Source: Clostridium uliginosum
GTDB taxonomy: Bacteria; Bacillota; Clostridia; Clostridiales; Clostridiaceae
Direction: 5' to 3'
Length of the DNA: 64,000 nucleotides
Assembly: GCF_900112485.1 (NCBI RefSeq)
Contig: NZ_FOMG01000004.1
Location: forward strand, 80,689-144,688
The translations under genes were made by a program, and so were the position numbers. Numbering within the stretch: the stretch's first letter is position 1; each line of letters starts with the position of its first letter. Below are positions 26,101 to 34,555 of this stretch, piece by piece. The notes under the pieces are model-generated. The model had not been told where the DNA came from, did not search any database, and saw only the letters and a list, made by a program, of their open reading frames with translations.

Positions 26101-27510
26101 ATATTGTTTACAAATAGCTTCAGTTTCACCAATTAAATCAAACCATATATCAAAAGGTCTTAACTCATCTATTCCATCTACGCAAATTAAAACTTTAGGA
26201 GTAATATATATATCATCAATTGAATTAACATTTTCTAATGCAAGTCTGTGCTCGTTTCTAAAAGATAATGCAGATAAACCTTGCCAAATTTCTCCTTCGC
26301 TCCAGATATTTGACAAACCAAGCGTTCTACTCAAAATTTCATGCCATGTCGCATTTCTAGGTATAGATTTAGCCTGTATTAACAGCGTAACATGATTTCT
26401 CCTTGTGTTTAAACAATTTACAACATTTGCAATTCCGTGAGTTTTCCCAGTACCAGGTTCTCCTAAAACTAATAAGCTATTTTGCTTCATTTGATAAATA
26501 ACTGTAATAATACTTCTATCATGAATATTTTCAATAATTTTAGTTTTGCTTTTCTTTAAATCTGAAAAATGAATTGAATTTTTATATTTAAAATTTTCGT
26601 CAAAATACTCAAATAAGTCATCCAAATCATATGTAGACAATAAATTTTCACCATCAGCGCACAACATTTTATCGCTATGCATTGATTCGATTACAGTATC
26701 TATCCAGCAAATAATGCTATTAACTTTGAATCTTACTTTATCTGCTAGTTTGCAAATTTCTTCACTATCTAATAATAATAAACATCCTTCAAGCTGATTC
26801 AGAAAATTACCACAATTACACCTAAATTCATTTAATTTTATATAAACTTCTTTTCTTTGTTTATAATCGCCTACAAAATAATTCACCATCTCATTGATAT
26901 CGCCATTTACATGTAAATTGGGCAAATATCTTTGATTCATCCATCCGCTTTTTTGTTTTTCATATGATAAAACTACCATTTCATGTGATATTTCTGTTTT
27001 TTCAAACCAATATCTAAAAACCCCTGCACATTCTGCATATTGCAGCTCAGATGTTATTCTAGTGTCATTCCACAATTCAATTTCTAATGTTGGGAAAATC
27101 TTTAGAATATCAACTTTAAGACTTTCCCATTTTTGAGATTCAGTATTTTTAACTATTTTCTTTCCTTTTCCCATCTTATCAGAGGATAGATCTCGAGGGA
27201 CACAAATAATATATTTTTTTATTAACGGTCTTATTTTCAAAGCTGTTTTAACTGAGTTTTTAATTTGCATAATTTGACTATCTTCAATACTATTTCTAAA
27301 CCACTTAGATTGCACAGCAATAATACTGTTATCATTCATAACTGTATATGCTTCAACTCCACCATCTCCACCAGCACCATTAACCACAAAAAAAGCTTTT
27401 AAATCATTACTATAGTTTCTTCTGCACCACAATTCAAATAATTGATTACACATAGCTTCAAATGCATGAGTTGGCGCATCGTTATATGTTTGAAAATGTT
27501 CCCAATTCAT
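23155..27510 (-). CDS. nuclease-STAND NTPase, Avs-like antiviral sensor
   Basis: 1451 residues. Residues 1-160 are a PD-(D/E)XK nuclease of the Mrr/Cap4 kind: GAGGDGGVEAY (45-55) and Gln67-Ser-Lys69. Residues 330-560 are a STAND/NACHT-type NTPase: Walker A GEPGTGKT (350-357), Walker B LICVDGIDEL (441-450), sensor-like CFTSRS. The remaining 850 residues are helical and probably sense a target. This order matches antiviral STAND (Avs) proteins, which assemble on a phage protein and degrade DNA. Single gene, GAGGTG site before the ATG, no partner needed. The phage trigger cannot be predicted. Confidence 0.75.
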   Translation of the reverse strand: MNWEHFQTYNDAPTHAFEAMCNQLFELWCRRNYSNDLKAFFVVNGAGGDGGVEAYTVMNDNSIIAVQSKWFRNSIEDSQIMQIKNSVKTALKIRPLIKKYIICVPRDLSSDKMGKGKKIVKNTESQKWESLKVDILKIFPTLEIELWNDTRITSELQYAECAGVFRYWFEKTEISHEMVVLSYEKQKSGWMNQRYLPNLHVNGDINEMVNYFVGDYKQRKEVYIKLNEFRCNCGNFLNQLEGCLLLLDSEEICKLADKVRFKVNSIICWIDTVIESMHSDKMLCADGENLLSTYDLDDLFEYFDENFKYKNSIHFSDLKKSKTKIIENIHDRSIITVIYQMKQNSLLVLGEPGTGKTHGIANVVNCLNTRRNHVTLLIQAKSIPRNATWHEILSRTLGLSNIWSEGEIWQGLSALSFRNEHRLALENVNSIDDIYITPKVLICVDGIDELRPFDIWFDLIGETEAICKQYTRMKFCFTSRSHVFSGFSSDDKVLSNVLRLVLDGDAPVNKMFDAYIKEYGIKLNDNEWLKWCIKTPLALKLFCELYDHKEIDVLEKSSVTITNLLEKKIKKLDSEFRSLYSNGFDPNDHVVKKALLKLTKYFYKNNIIEKYELIKMFSEIDSLQSTSKQICRDLINYLNDYGLLYCVITHSQSVLEEPKTYYEIGIQPIFDYLYALIIIERIEASEFNKLPDNLKSNNGILQMTSIILLNDYDSLLVKYSVFTDNLANSDLYDLIFFALSSVSPLITEKHRLFIRSLLTQGAFAVKEITNKVILNVARIENHPLSALFLHEFLMEFENAGQRDLFWSVPSILKFSKAKWSNQVELNLQDEAYILTFEDKHFGLPLIYAWSLTSVDNLKRTYYRKELFKWGILCPFEFLNLFQLTYPTNDPQMKEDLLSIAMGVIFAMPTTHLIIDIFGKWVIDQIFADGKIQTNLDAAIRYYARAIAERAYSCGFISIEQVLICRPSYKFSDDYIAMNFNATKGTVMSGYSIIDYDLSRYVLCDPVERQFFRLPYGYDNRDNKYEYYKEADDFLLEHAQQLSIDSLKCHQFVLAASYEYLLEMGWNENEFYGIPSGQKREVLGVDIAIRRQYRSASHGSKSTVMSFAEKYVWCAKNEILGYISDRLPFRDDDNQHMVEDYGVLEDFIIPAQEFDQSNHEKLISEKKWYSPEALSPMLDGLQINTSENIIEWINIAPIPNFQLWIDIDKKSLTKILDYENDLITLYSYNSQTEQRTGVETMMWITSGLIPCAKFDTFLCDVIDNKNDIAHNFMEPERFTSSTESSCYLTPKEICWMTWKKDKYSTVEICDSASSDVIKYEIIKAVEGTVCNLDEYGEVYYKLPSKYIRDMLKIVDGNGYQYYSKNKKLVGVSFEAGEKYRDYQQILCVDKNILQQEIGSQNMQMFWIIRVLREPSIKSKEKFSNFGYSRDCNWIAWMENGELKFELFLDEVN

Positions 27511-27635
27511 ATTGACACCTCATTAGATTATATATTTTACAACTTCCCATTTTAGACATAATATACATCTATAGCCTTTAAAATCTTACATTTTATCATA
27601 CTACAAATTTTATCATTATATCTTTATTTTTCCTA

Positions 27636-30236
27636 TTATTTTTCTTTACTAAATCTTCTCTCCGTATAATATTTCTCACATCTTATCAAAATAGCATCTT
27701 TCATATGTTCAACAAACTCAACATCAAGAATAATCTCTCTAATTTCTTCATGCAAAGCCATCAAAGCTCCATCCTTCCCCTTAAAGAAATCCCCCTCACT
27801 CTTAAGCAAAAACTTAACAGGATTATCTTTAGCCAATTTCACATATCTAGCTTTATCCCAACTTTCAAAATCAGCAGTCCCCTTATGTCTAAGCATGTCC
27901 ACCTTATTAGATCCCTTATGATAAAACTCATAAAAGCTCCTATAAACATCCTGTTCATCAATTTCCATCTTAACATTTCCACCATTATAAAAAGCAAGTA
28001 AAATAGGAATCTTATAACTCTTGCTCATGCCAGTTGTTTCAATCATATTAATAAAGTCTTTGCCTCTGCTATTATAAAGAGCTTCTTCACTTTCAAGTAA
28101 TTCTCCATTTTCCTTTAAAAAGTCCAAATAATTATTAAATGGATTTAATGCACTTTTACTTTTTACTCCTGCATAAATTTCATCATCTATATTATTAAAG
28201 AATTCTACCCTACTTGGTCTATGTCCTAATTCATCTTTAATTCTGTAAAATTCTTCTTTAACTTTATCTTTTATATTCATTTCCTTTGAAGCTAGTTTCT
28301 TAAATATATCTACTAATCTAAAATCAAAGTCTACTCTACAATCTTCTGGATATTCTTCTTCACTAGGGATTCCCCTTTTTGATTCAATTCTTGAATATTG
28401 TTTTCCACTTAATAAGAATGGTAGAAAATCTGCTTTCTTATAATTTCCTATGAAGTCTAAAACATTTAGATATTGCTTATCATTATATTTTCTAAGTCCT
28501 CTTCCTAATTGTTGCAAGAATACTGTTGGTGATTGTGTTGGTCTTAGGAACATAACCATATCTATTGAAGGTATATCTAATCCTTCATTAAACATATCAA
28601 CAGAGAATATAACTTTAATTTCACCTTTATTTAATTTGTTTAAAGCATCACTTCTATTGTCAGCATACTCTCCATTTTCTCCACTATAAACTGCTACAGA
28701 TTCTATTTTGTTTTCACAAAAATATTTTGACATATATTCTGCATGTTTTTTTGAAGAACAAAAACCTAATGCCTTTTGAGAATTATATTTTCTATAGTGA
28801 TTTAATATGAGTTCTCCTCTTCTATTTAGCATTAAGGATTCTTCTAATTCTTTGTTATTGTATTTTCCATTTTTAAATTCTACATTATCATAATTTACAG
28901 TTTCATCATAAATTCCATAATATCTAAATGGAACAAGATATCCCTTATTTATTGCATCGTTAAGTCTAATTTCGTAAACAGTATTATAATCACAAAGTGA
29001 AAATACATCTTTTGAATCAAGTCTTTCAGGTGTTGCAGTTAATCCAAGTAAGAACTTTGGATTGAAATACTCTATAATCTTTCTGTAATTATTTGATACT
29101 GCATGATGGAATTCATCTATTATTATGTAGTCAAAATAATCTCTTTTAAAATAAGCTTCATTTAAATAGTCATCTTTTCCTAAAGTTTGTACTAATGCAA
29201 ACATCATTGATTTATCAGTATCTTTAGTATTATTGTAGAAAAATCCAATATCATCACTATTTCTAACATTCTTAAAGCTTCTAGCTGCTTGTTTAATAAT
29301 TTCTTCTCTATGGGCAACAAACAGAACTTTTTTAAAGTCTATAGAATCAAAAGCCCCTAAATACGTTTTTCCAATACCTGTTGCAGCAACAATTAAAGCT
29401 TTATCAAATCCTTCTTCTCTAGATTTATTAAGTAAATATAGTGCTTCAACTTGTGCTCCTCTAGGTTCAAATAATTGTGTTACATTATTTTCTTCAATAT
29501 CTTTATGATTTAGTTCTTCACTATTTGCACTTTGAATAGAACTTTCCTTATTATTAATATTTACATTAGTATTATCTTGATCTTTAAGATTTTCTTCCTT
29601 AGCCCTATTTATATATTTATAAATCTGTGGTCTTCTCCAGCTCTCTGAATATTGTTTCATTACTTCATCATTAATAATTTCAGAATGATTATTAAACAAA
29701 TCTTCAAATGTATTATAAAATTCCTCAAAGTCTTGTGGATTTTGAGAGCGTAAAAATCTATAGTTCCATTCAATAGAATCTGTCAAAGCTCCTTTTGAAA
29801 TATTAGATGACCCTATATAAATTTCACTATCATTTTCATTATGAAAAATATACGACTTAGGATGAAAGGATTTATTATGTACATTATAAAATCTTAAATC
29901 AACTTTATCTTTAAGCTCACCCTTAAGCATATAAAGAGCTGTTGGAGATGTAATATTTAAATAGCTTCCTGTTAGAATTCTAATACTAACCCCTCTGTCT
30001 ATTGCTTCCTTTAAATCATTTAAAATGAGCTTAACACCAGAGTCCATTAAAAATGAAACTATTATATCAATAGCCTTAGCCTTTTTCATACTTTCTCTAA
30101 GTTTTTCATATAGATGATTATTATTACCTGTACTAACATTTCTTCTAGCTTGTATAGTTGGATGTTGTGAATTAAAAGTAATTTCCTTTTCACTTATATT
30201 TAATTCTGCATCATTAAGCTTTTTAAGATTACTCAT
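27636..30236 (-). CDS. PLD-nuclease/superfamily 2 helicase
   Basis: 866 residues. The N-terminal 200 residues are a phospholipase-D-type nuclease with His125-Pro-Lys127 and GSSN (142-145). A DEAD/ResIII-like helicase follows: AATGIGKT, DEFH in IIIDEFHHA, TATPER, and HELICc ending QQLGRGLRK. The C-terminal region is shorter than in the related 997-residue protein at 36631-39615 and lacks most of its DUF3427-like part. Proteins with this layout occur in defence islands, but their mechanism is little known. A GGAG site precedes the ATG. It follows the STAND gene's start by 125 bases on the same strand and may be transcribed with it. Confidence 0.8.
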   Translation of the reverse strand: MSNLKKLNDAELNISEKEITFNSQHPTIQARRNVSTGNNNHLYEKLRESMKKAKAIDIIVSFLMDSGVKLILNDLKEAIDRGVSIRILTGSYLNITSPTALYMLKGELKDKVDLRFYNVHNKSFHPKSYIFHNENDSEIYIGSSNISKGALTDSIEWNYRFLRSQNPQDFEEFYNTFEDLFNNHSEIINDEVMKQYSESWRRPQIYKYINRAKEENLKDQDNTNVNINNKESSIQSANSEELNHKDIEENNVTQLFEPRGAQVEALYLLNKSREEGFDKALIVAATGIGKTYLGAFDSIDFKKVLFVAHREEIIKQAARSFKNVRNSDDIGFFYNNTKDTDKSMMFALVQTLGKDDYLNEAYFKRDYFDYIIIDEFHHAVSNNYRKIIEYFNPKFLLGLTATPERLDSKDVFSLCDYNTVYEIRLNDAINKGYLVPFRYYGIYDETVNYDNVEFKNGKYNNKELEESLMLNRRGELILNHYRKYNSQKALGFCSSKKHAEYMSKYFCENKIESVAVYSGENGEYADNRSDALNKLNKGEIKVIFSVDMFNEGLDIPSIDMVMFLRPTQSPTVFLQQLGRGLRKYNDKQYLNVLDFIGNYKKADFLPFLLSGKQYSRIESKRGIPSEEEYPEDCRVDFDFRLVDIFKKLASKEMNIKDKVKEEFYRIKDELGHRPSRVEFFNNIDDEIYAGVKSKSALNPFNNYLDFLKENGELLESEEALYNSRGKDFINMIETTGMSKSYKIPILLAFYNGGNVKMEIDEQDVYRSFYEFYHKGSNKVDMLRHKGTADFESWDKARYVKLAKDNPVKFLLKSEGDFFKGKDGALMALHEEIREIILDVEFVEHMKDAILIRCEKYYTERRFSKEK

Positions 30237-30277
30237 AAACTTCTCCTTTGTTTTACAATTACTGTTACTATATAGTA

Positions 30278-30400
30278 ATATTTTACCACAATAGCCACGT
30301 TATTTTCAAAAGTATGTGTTATTTCCGCATATTCTTTAGAATATTACCATATCTATGGTTTAGAATATTTATTCTGTAGAATATATATGGTTCAGAATAA
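30278..30400. repeat. diverged copy of 70-base repeat
   Basis: Shares TTTTACCACAATAGCCA, GTTATTTC(C)GCATATTCTTTAGAATAT with the copies at 41301-41370 and 50767-50836, then continues into TTTAGAATATTTATTCTG palindromes like 15733-15835. Confidence 0.6.
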
Positions 30401-30464
30401 ATGTTCATAAATTTCAATATATGAAAAATAGCCCCATTAAAAGTTAACAGAGCTATTACAATTC

Positions 30465-30606
30465 TCAATTAATTATGTCTAATATGCTATCCCCATACTT
30501 TTCAACTTTTTTAGGTCAAAATCCCCTCACTTTTAAAAGTTCTTCCTTGTTCCTTGGCTTATTTGTATAAATGAATTTTTAAGTTCATAATAGACGTTTT
30601 ATACTC
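30465..30606 (-). pseudogene. wrecked second copy of NERD-HRDC gene
   Basis: The minus strand reads KVRGF, an in-frame TGA, then PKKVEKYGDSILDIIN and stop. It matches the C-terminus of the protein at 18858-19958 (GFGPKKVEKYGDAILDILN). Upstream, 30570-30605 resembles that gene's N-terminal NVYNELKNSFI region, so the middle has been deleted. It shows the NERD-HRDC gene, perhaps the whole operon, was once duplicated or replaced here. Confidence 0.7.
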
Positions 30607-30609
30607 CTC

Positions 30610-31233
30610 CTATTTCCTAGCAACAACCTCAAAAGCCTTTTTCTCTGCTCCATATCTTATCAGACTACATAATTCTAAATGTTTAATTTGCCATTCTCCA
30701 AAGAAATACTTTATATCTTTCTTATCAAAAAATCTCTTATATCCAGCCTTTGTTGAATAATAATGTTTTTCTATTTCAATTCCTTCTTTTGATCCATAAT
30801 TAACATCATCTAAAGAATTTAATCTACAAATAAGATATCCTTCTTTTTTTAAAACTCTTTTTATTTCTGTTAATATTTCTTTAGTAGTTGCTTCATTAAA
30901 ATAATGTAAACTTAAGTCAGCTACTATAATTTCAATACTATCATCTTCAAAATGTAATTTTTTAGTTATATCTATATTTAATGTTTCAATGTCTGAAATA
31001 TGTTTATTAACAATTTTTAATGCTTCATTTGAATAATCACAAGCAATAACCTTATATCCTTTTTCATGTAAATATAAAGAATTTCCTCCTGATCCACAGC
31101 CCAAATCAATTATTGTACTGGATTTATGTTTTTCTAATAAATCATTAAACTTTTTTAACCATAAATCGTAAATTGGTTTTTTATTTTGTATATTGCTATA
31201 TATACTATTCCAATATTCTTTATTATTGTTCAT
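30610..31233 (-). CDS. class I SAM-dependent methyltransferase
   Basis: 207 residues of the Rossmann methyltransferase fold. SAM motif I is IIDLGCGSGGNSLYL, an acidic residue follows in VIACDYSNEA, and the post-I/II region has DLSLHYF. It resembles small-molecule or TehB/UbiE-like methyltransferases, not DNA methylases, as no NPPY or DPPY motif is seen. The substrate is unknown. AGAGGT precedes the ATG. It may end a transcript that starts with the RQC-minor-like and TPR genes upstream. Confidence 0.8.
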   Translation of the reverse strand: MNNNKEYWNSIYSNIQNKKPIYDLWLKKFNDLLEKHKSSTIIDLGCGSGGNSLYLHEKGYKVIACDYSNEALKIVNKHISDIETLNIDITKKLHFEDDSIEIIVADLSLHYFNEATTKEILTEIKRVLKKEGYLICRLNSLDDVNYGSKEGIEIEKHYYSTKAGYKRFFDKKDIKYFFGEWQIKHLELCSLIRYGAEKKAFEVVARK

Positions 31234-31372
31234 AAGATTCTACCTCTTTTAAATTTAGATACTTAACACTTTTTAATACTATTCCTTCTTTAAATCCGCC
31301 TCTTTCATCTCTCTTCATAAAATTCACCATTTCATTTACTATGTTTACTTCAAATCCAAGATTAATTTAATT
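31223..31372 (-). pseudogene. C-terminal fragment of unknown gene
   Basis: An open frame without start codon (INLGFEVNIVNEMVNFMKRD...LNLKEVESYEQ) ends 11 bases inside the methyltransferase gene. The overlap suggests a former coupled gene whose 5' part is lost. Family not recognised. Confidence 0.35.
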
Positions 31373-31388
31373 TTTGAATTAATTTACC

Positions 31389-32945
31389 TTACTGCTCAAT
31401 CTTCTTTTTCATTTCATCCTTCAAGGCAGGTCTCCTACTATTTTGCTTTATGATATTAGTATAATAATCTAAAAATTCCTCTTCTTTATTTAAAAAGCAG
31501 AGAATATCTTTTACAATACTGCAGTAATAAGCTGCTCTTTCATATCTTGATCTTGTTGCTGCATCAATATGAAATCCAATCATTTCTTTAAGAATATCAG
31601 CTGCTGAATTTAAATAATAATCTTTATTACTTACATTTTCATTAAAGACTTCTATATCTACAATTCCTTCTATTTTACTACTATCTATATTATTAATATA
31701 TTCATTTAGATTAACTAACTTTACTTCTTGACCATGAAATCCACGATAAATCAATGCTTTTGATATATATTTCAAGTAATTATGCCTTGAATATCCCTTA
31801 TATATTTTTATAAAATCTAAGAGCTCTTCTATTAGACCTTCATGTGATAAAACTTTTATTAATATTGACTCTGAATCATATGTAGTTTTTAATCCTAATA
31901 AACTGATTGCTTCATTGATAAATGTATTTAATTGATTAATTTTTTCTGCAAAATATCTGGCCCTATTATAAAGCTTATAGGATGGATTCCCCTTAAACAA
32001 AGAATTTATTATATTAAAAGCTTTTTCAAAGCTATTCAATATTTCATAGCAATCTACAAGTCTAGTTTTCAAGTTAAATTTAATTCTAGGTTCTTCCACT
32101 TTTTCTAAAGCTTCATCAATCACCTTTACAGCATCTTCAAATTGCCCAAATTCAAAATATTCTTTAGCTATATCTATATAAAAATTTACATTGTAGGATA
32201 AAAAACTTTTAGCTAACTCAATTTTATTAAATTGAGGATTATATCTTTCATTAAATTTCTTAAAAAGTTCAAAATACAAGTGCTGCAAAGTCCAATCTCC
32301 ATCAGTTTCTTCTACTTTCTGCCTTATAATTTTATCAATAAGATATATATCTTCTATATTATTTATAATAGCCTCCGTACATCTCTCACCATAATTCAAC
32401 CATACCTCTAAAGCTTTCTCTACCATTTTTATTTTATCAGTTATAGAATTTTTCATGCACAAGTAATATTGTTCAAAAATATCTAACCAATTAATTTCTA
32501 TATATGTATCTGGTTCCTCAGTTCCTAATATTTCTTCATCACTCTCAGCTTCATAAAGACAGTTAAAGAGTAATTCAAAAGCTTCAAAAGCAATATCATA
32601 TTCCTTATTTCTAGAGTACATCATTGCAATATTAAAATATTCAGTGAATCTTTGAGACCATTCTGAGCTTTCAAAGCTATCTTCACAATAATTATCCCAA
32701 TAATTGTCATGGCTACATTCAATATAATATTCACCATTAAGACAATCTTCGCAAAACTTTTTTACATCTTGTAAATGATCAAAACCATCACCATTTCTAA
32801 TATTATCTAGTGCTAATTGGCTATCAATATTCTTTGATATAAATTCGTTTTTCTCAAATTCATGAAGTTTTCCTAATAATTCAATTATAATATCTACTAG
32901 CTTTTCTTTTTCAAAACTTAATAATATTTCTCTTTGTGAATTCAT
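31389..32945 (-). CDS. TPR-like helical repeat protein
   Basis: 518 residues, highly helical and acidic. Degenerate TPR-like units are visible in ARYFAEKINQLNTFINEAIS and EYFEFGQFEDAVKVIDEALE. Two CxxC-like cysteine spots occur near residues 60-80 (FCEDCLNGEYYIECSH). The C-terminal RYERAAYYCSIVKDIL and RRPALKDEMKKK stretches resemble the tails of SWIM-finger/TPR proteins in Firmicutes. No catalytic motif. It lies 45 bases after the RQC-minor-like gene and is probably its operon partner, serving as a scaffold. GGAG site before the ATG. Confidence 0.6.
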   Translation of the reverse strand: MNSQREILLSFEKEKLVDIIIELLGKLHEFEKNEFISKNIDSQLALDNIRNGDGFDHLQDVKKFCEDCLNGEYYIECSHDNYWDNYCEDSFESSEWSQRFTEYFNIAMMYSRNKEYDIAFEAFELLFNCLYEAESDEEILGTEEPDTYIEINWLDIFEQYYLCMKNSITDKIKMVEKALEVWLNYGERCTEAIINNIEDIYLIDKIIRQKVEETDGDWTLQHLYFELFKKFNERYNPQFNKIELAKSFLSYNVNFYIDIAKEYFEFGQFEDAVKVIDEALEKVEEPRIKFNLKTRLVDCYEILNSFEKAFNIINSLFKGNPSYKLYNRARYFAEKINQLNTFINEAISLLGLKTTYDSESILIKVLSHEGLIEELLDFIKIYKGYSRHNYLKYISKALIYRGFHGQEVKLVNLNEYINNIDSSKIEGIVDIEVFNENVSNKDYYLNSAADILKEMIGFHIDAATRSRYERAAYYCSIVKDILCFLNKEEEFLDYYTNIIKQNSRRPALKDEMKKKIEQ

Positions 32946-32990
32946 AATTTTCTCCTATTCGTTTTAGATTTATTATAGCCTCCATTAATT

Positions 32991-33566
32991 CTAAACAGAT
33001 TTTAATTTAGAAATAGCGCCATTTATCATATAACGTACTTTTTTTACTTCAACTATCTCCCATTTTGTTAAAAATCTTATAAAGCCAATATTTTTGCTTT
33101 CCCCAATTTTAAACATGAGCAGCTTAACTACTTGCCTATTAGTTTGCTTCAACTGTTCTATAAGGTCATTGCATATAGTTCCATTCACGTTTAAAACAAG
33201 ATTATATAACTCATCTACATAAAAAGGTTTATATGTTTCCCAGCCTTTATCTGAAAAAATTATCATAGGTAGGCGTCCATTATAGTCAATATCCAAATAG
33301 TTGTTTACAATCATCCAGTCTATGATTTTTGTTATTTCTTCAATTGATAACTGGTTATAATAACCATAACTCGGGCAATTATTAAGTTCTTTTTCTATTA
33401 ATTTCTTATCTTTAGATCCTTTAAGTATTTTCGCTAGCATTGTTCTACCTGCTACAAAAATGATTTCATCTGCTGCTCGAAGTATATTATTAATCTCTTC
33501 TTCTGACGGGACTTTCTGTCCGCTCAAATCACTTAGTTCATATTGTAATTTCGGTTTTCTACTCAT
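32991..33566 (-). CDS. RQC-minor-like winged-helix protein
   Basis: About 191 residues from the ATG at 33566 (MSRKPKLQYEL); a TTG at 33587 would add seven. Residues 45-110 have RecQ RQC-like winged-helix features (YGYYNQLSIEEITKIIDWMI then a wing and FSDKGWE). The early segment LRAADEIIFVAGRTMLAKIL is typical of the RQC-minor-1 family, thought to bind DNA or RNA structures in bacterial conflict systems. The upstream TPR gene's stop lies 21 bases before this ATG. The family name is from memory of the sequence pattern, so moderate confidence. Confidence 0.65.
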   Translation of the reverse strand: MSRKPKLQYELSDLSGQKVPSEEEINNILRAADEIIFVAGRTMLAKILKGSKDKKLIEKELNNCPSYGYYNQLSIEEITKIIDWMIVNNYLDIDYNGRLPMIIFSDKGWETYKPFYVDELYNLVLNVNGTICNDLIEQLKQTNRQVVKLLMFKIGESKNIGFIRFLTKWEIVEVKKVRYMINGAISKLKSV

Positions 33567-33587
33567 CGCCAGAGCACCCTTTCTCAA

Positions 33588-34310
33588 TTATATTTTTCTA
33601 CTATTCCTCTCATTTAATCTATGCTCTAAACTTTTTAATTTTTCATCCTGATCAGATTCGCTATACAATTCAAGAAGTCTATCTTCTGCACAATCTCTAT
33701 CATCTAAATCTGGTACAGCGAGCGCTTTTAATAGTAGATCTTCAGCTTTAATATAATTTGCATTTTCTCTCTCACAAAGCCAGTATTGATCAGACCATCC
33801 AATCCAGCCCCAACCCCATTTAGGATCTTCAGATAAATATATTTCAAAAAGCTCTTCGCCCTTCTTAACATTCCCAAGTAAAAAATACGTCTCAGCTATT
33901 GCCCTTTTAGCATTTTCTGTAGTAAGTTTATCCTCTAAATGTGTGAAGTTTTGAATTTGTTCATTTAATTTAATTCGAATATTCCCATAAGCATCCAAAA
34001 CTTCAATATCTTTTGAGTTTGACAGGATATTATACAAGCAATCCTCAAAATCGTTAACCCAGTTTGATACAAATTGACTTCCATTATAAATCTTATCAAA
34101 CATTTTAAAAGTTTTTATATTATCTTTTTCCATATAATCCATCAGTTCATTCCAGATACTAATCCATATTTCAACAACTTTATTATATTCTTGATTGGAT
34201 AGATATTTGTATCCTTTTTGCATTTTTAAATCAAAATCTGTAAATTGTTCAGAAATTGCCTCCTGTTTCATTCCAACATATTTACTTTTGAATATATCCT
34301 TAAACTTCAT
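33588..34310 (-). CDS. TPR repeat protein
   Basis: 240 residues starting MKFKDIFKSKYVG; the AGGAGG site nine bases upstream selects this ATG over the one at 34343. The C-terminal half has TPR-like helices (AIAETYFLLGNVKKGEELFE, then WGWIGWSDQYWL and AEDLLLKALAV). No enzyme motif. It is the first complete gene of a cluster with the RQC-minor-like protein and a second helical repeat protein. Likely an adaptor. Confidence 0.6.
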   Translation of the reverse strand: MKFKDIFKSKYVGMKQEAISEQFTDFDLKMQKGYKYLSNQEYNKVVEIWISIWNELMDYMEKDNIKTFKMFDKIYNGSQFVSNWVNDFEDCLYNILSNSKDIEVLDAYGNIRIKLNEQIQNFTHLEDKLTTENAKRAIAETYFLLGNVKKGEELFEIYLSEDPKWGWGWIGWSDQYWLCERENANYIKAEDLLLKALAVPDLDDRDCAEDRLLELYSESDQDEKLKSLEHRLNERNSRKI

Positions 34311-34426
34311 TAATCTAAGCCTCCTGTATGCTCTTCTTTGCAATGCTCAATTTCAATATCGCATTCTCTGTCATCTGCTTTTATGATTTCTAGAATTCTA
34401 TCACGTACTAATTTTATAGATATATT
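34310..34426 (-). pseudogene. N-terminal shard of MazG-like pyrophosphohydrolase
   Basis: Reads KLVRDRILEIIKADDRECDI and a short tail to a TAA that overlaps the next ATG (TAATG). KLVRD(K/R)IPEII is the opening motif of MazG-like NTP pyrophosphohydrolases. No in-frame start codon exists and the catalytic region is missing. Confidence 0.45.
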
Positions 34427-34555
34427 TTAGCATAAAATAAGAGCTTATATTACATAAACTCTTATCATTGCTACTCTTTAAGAATATTTCTTTAAATTCT
34501 GAGCAGACTTCATTTTAAATATTTCTATACCTATTAATTCTATATTTTCCACAAA

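Noticed and set aside
25913..26395. 160-codon plus-strand open frame inside the STAND gene
   Set aside because: Antisense shadow of the conserved Walker A and Walker B region, without ribosome site.
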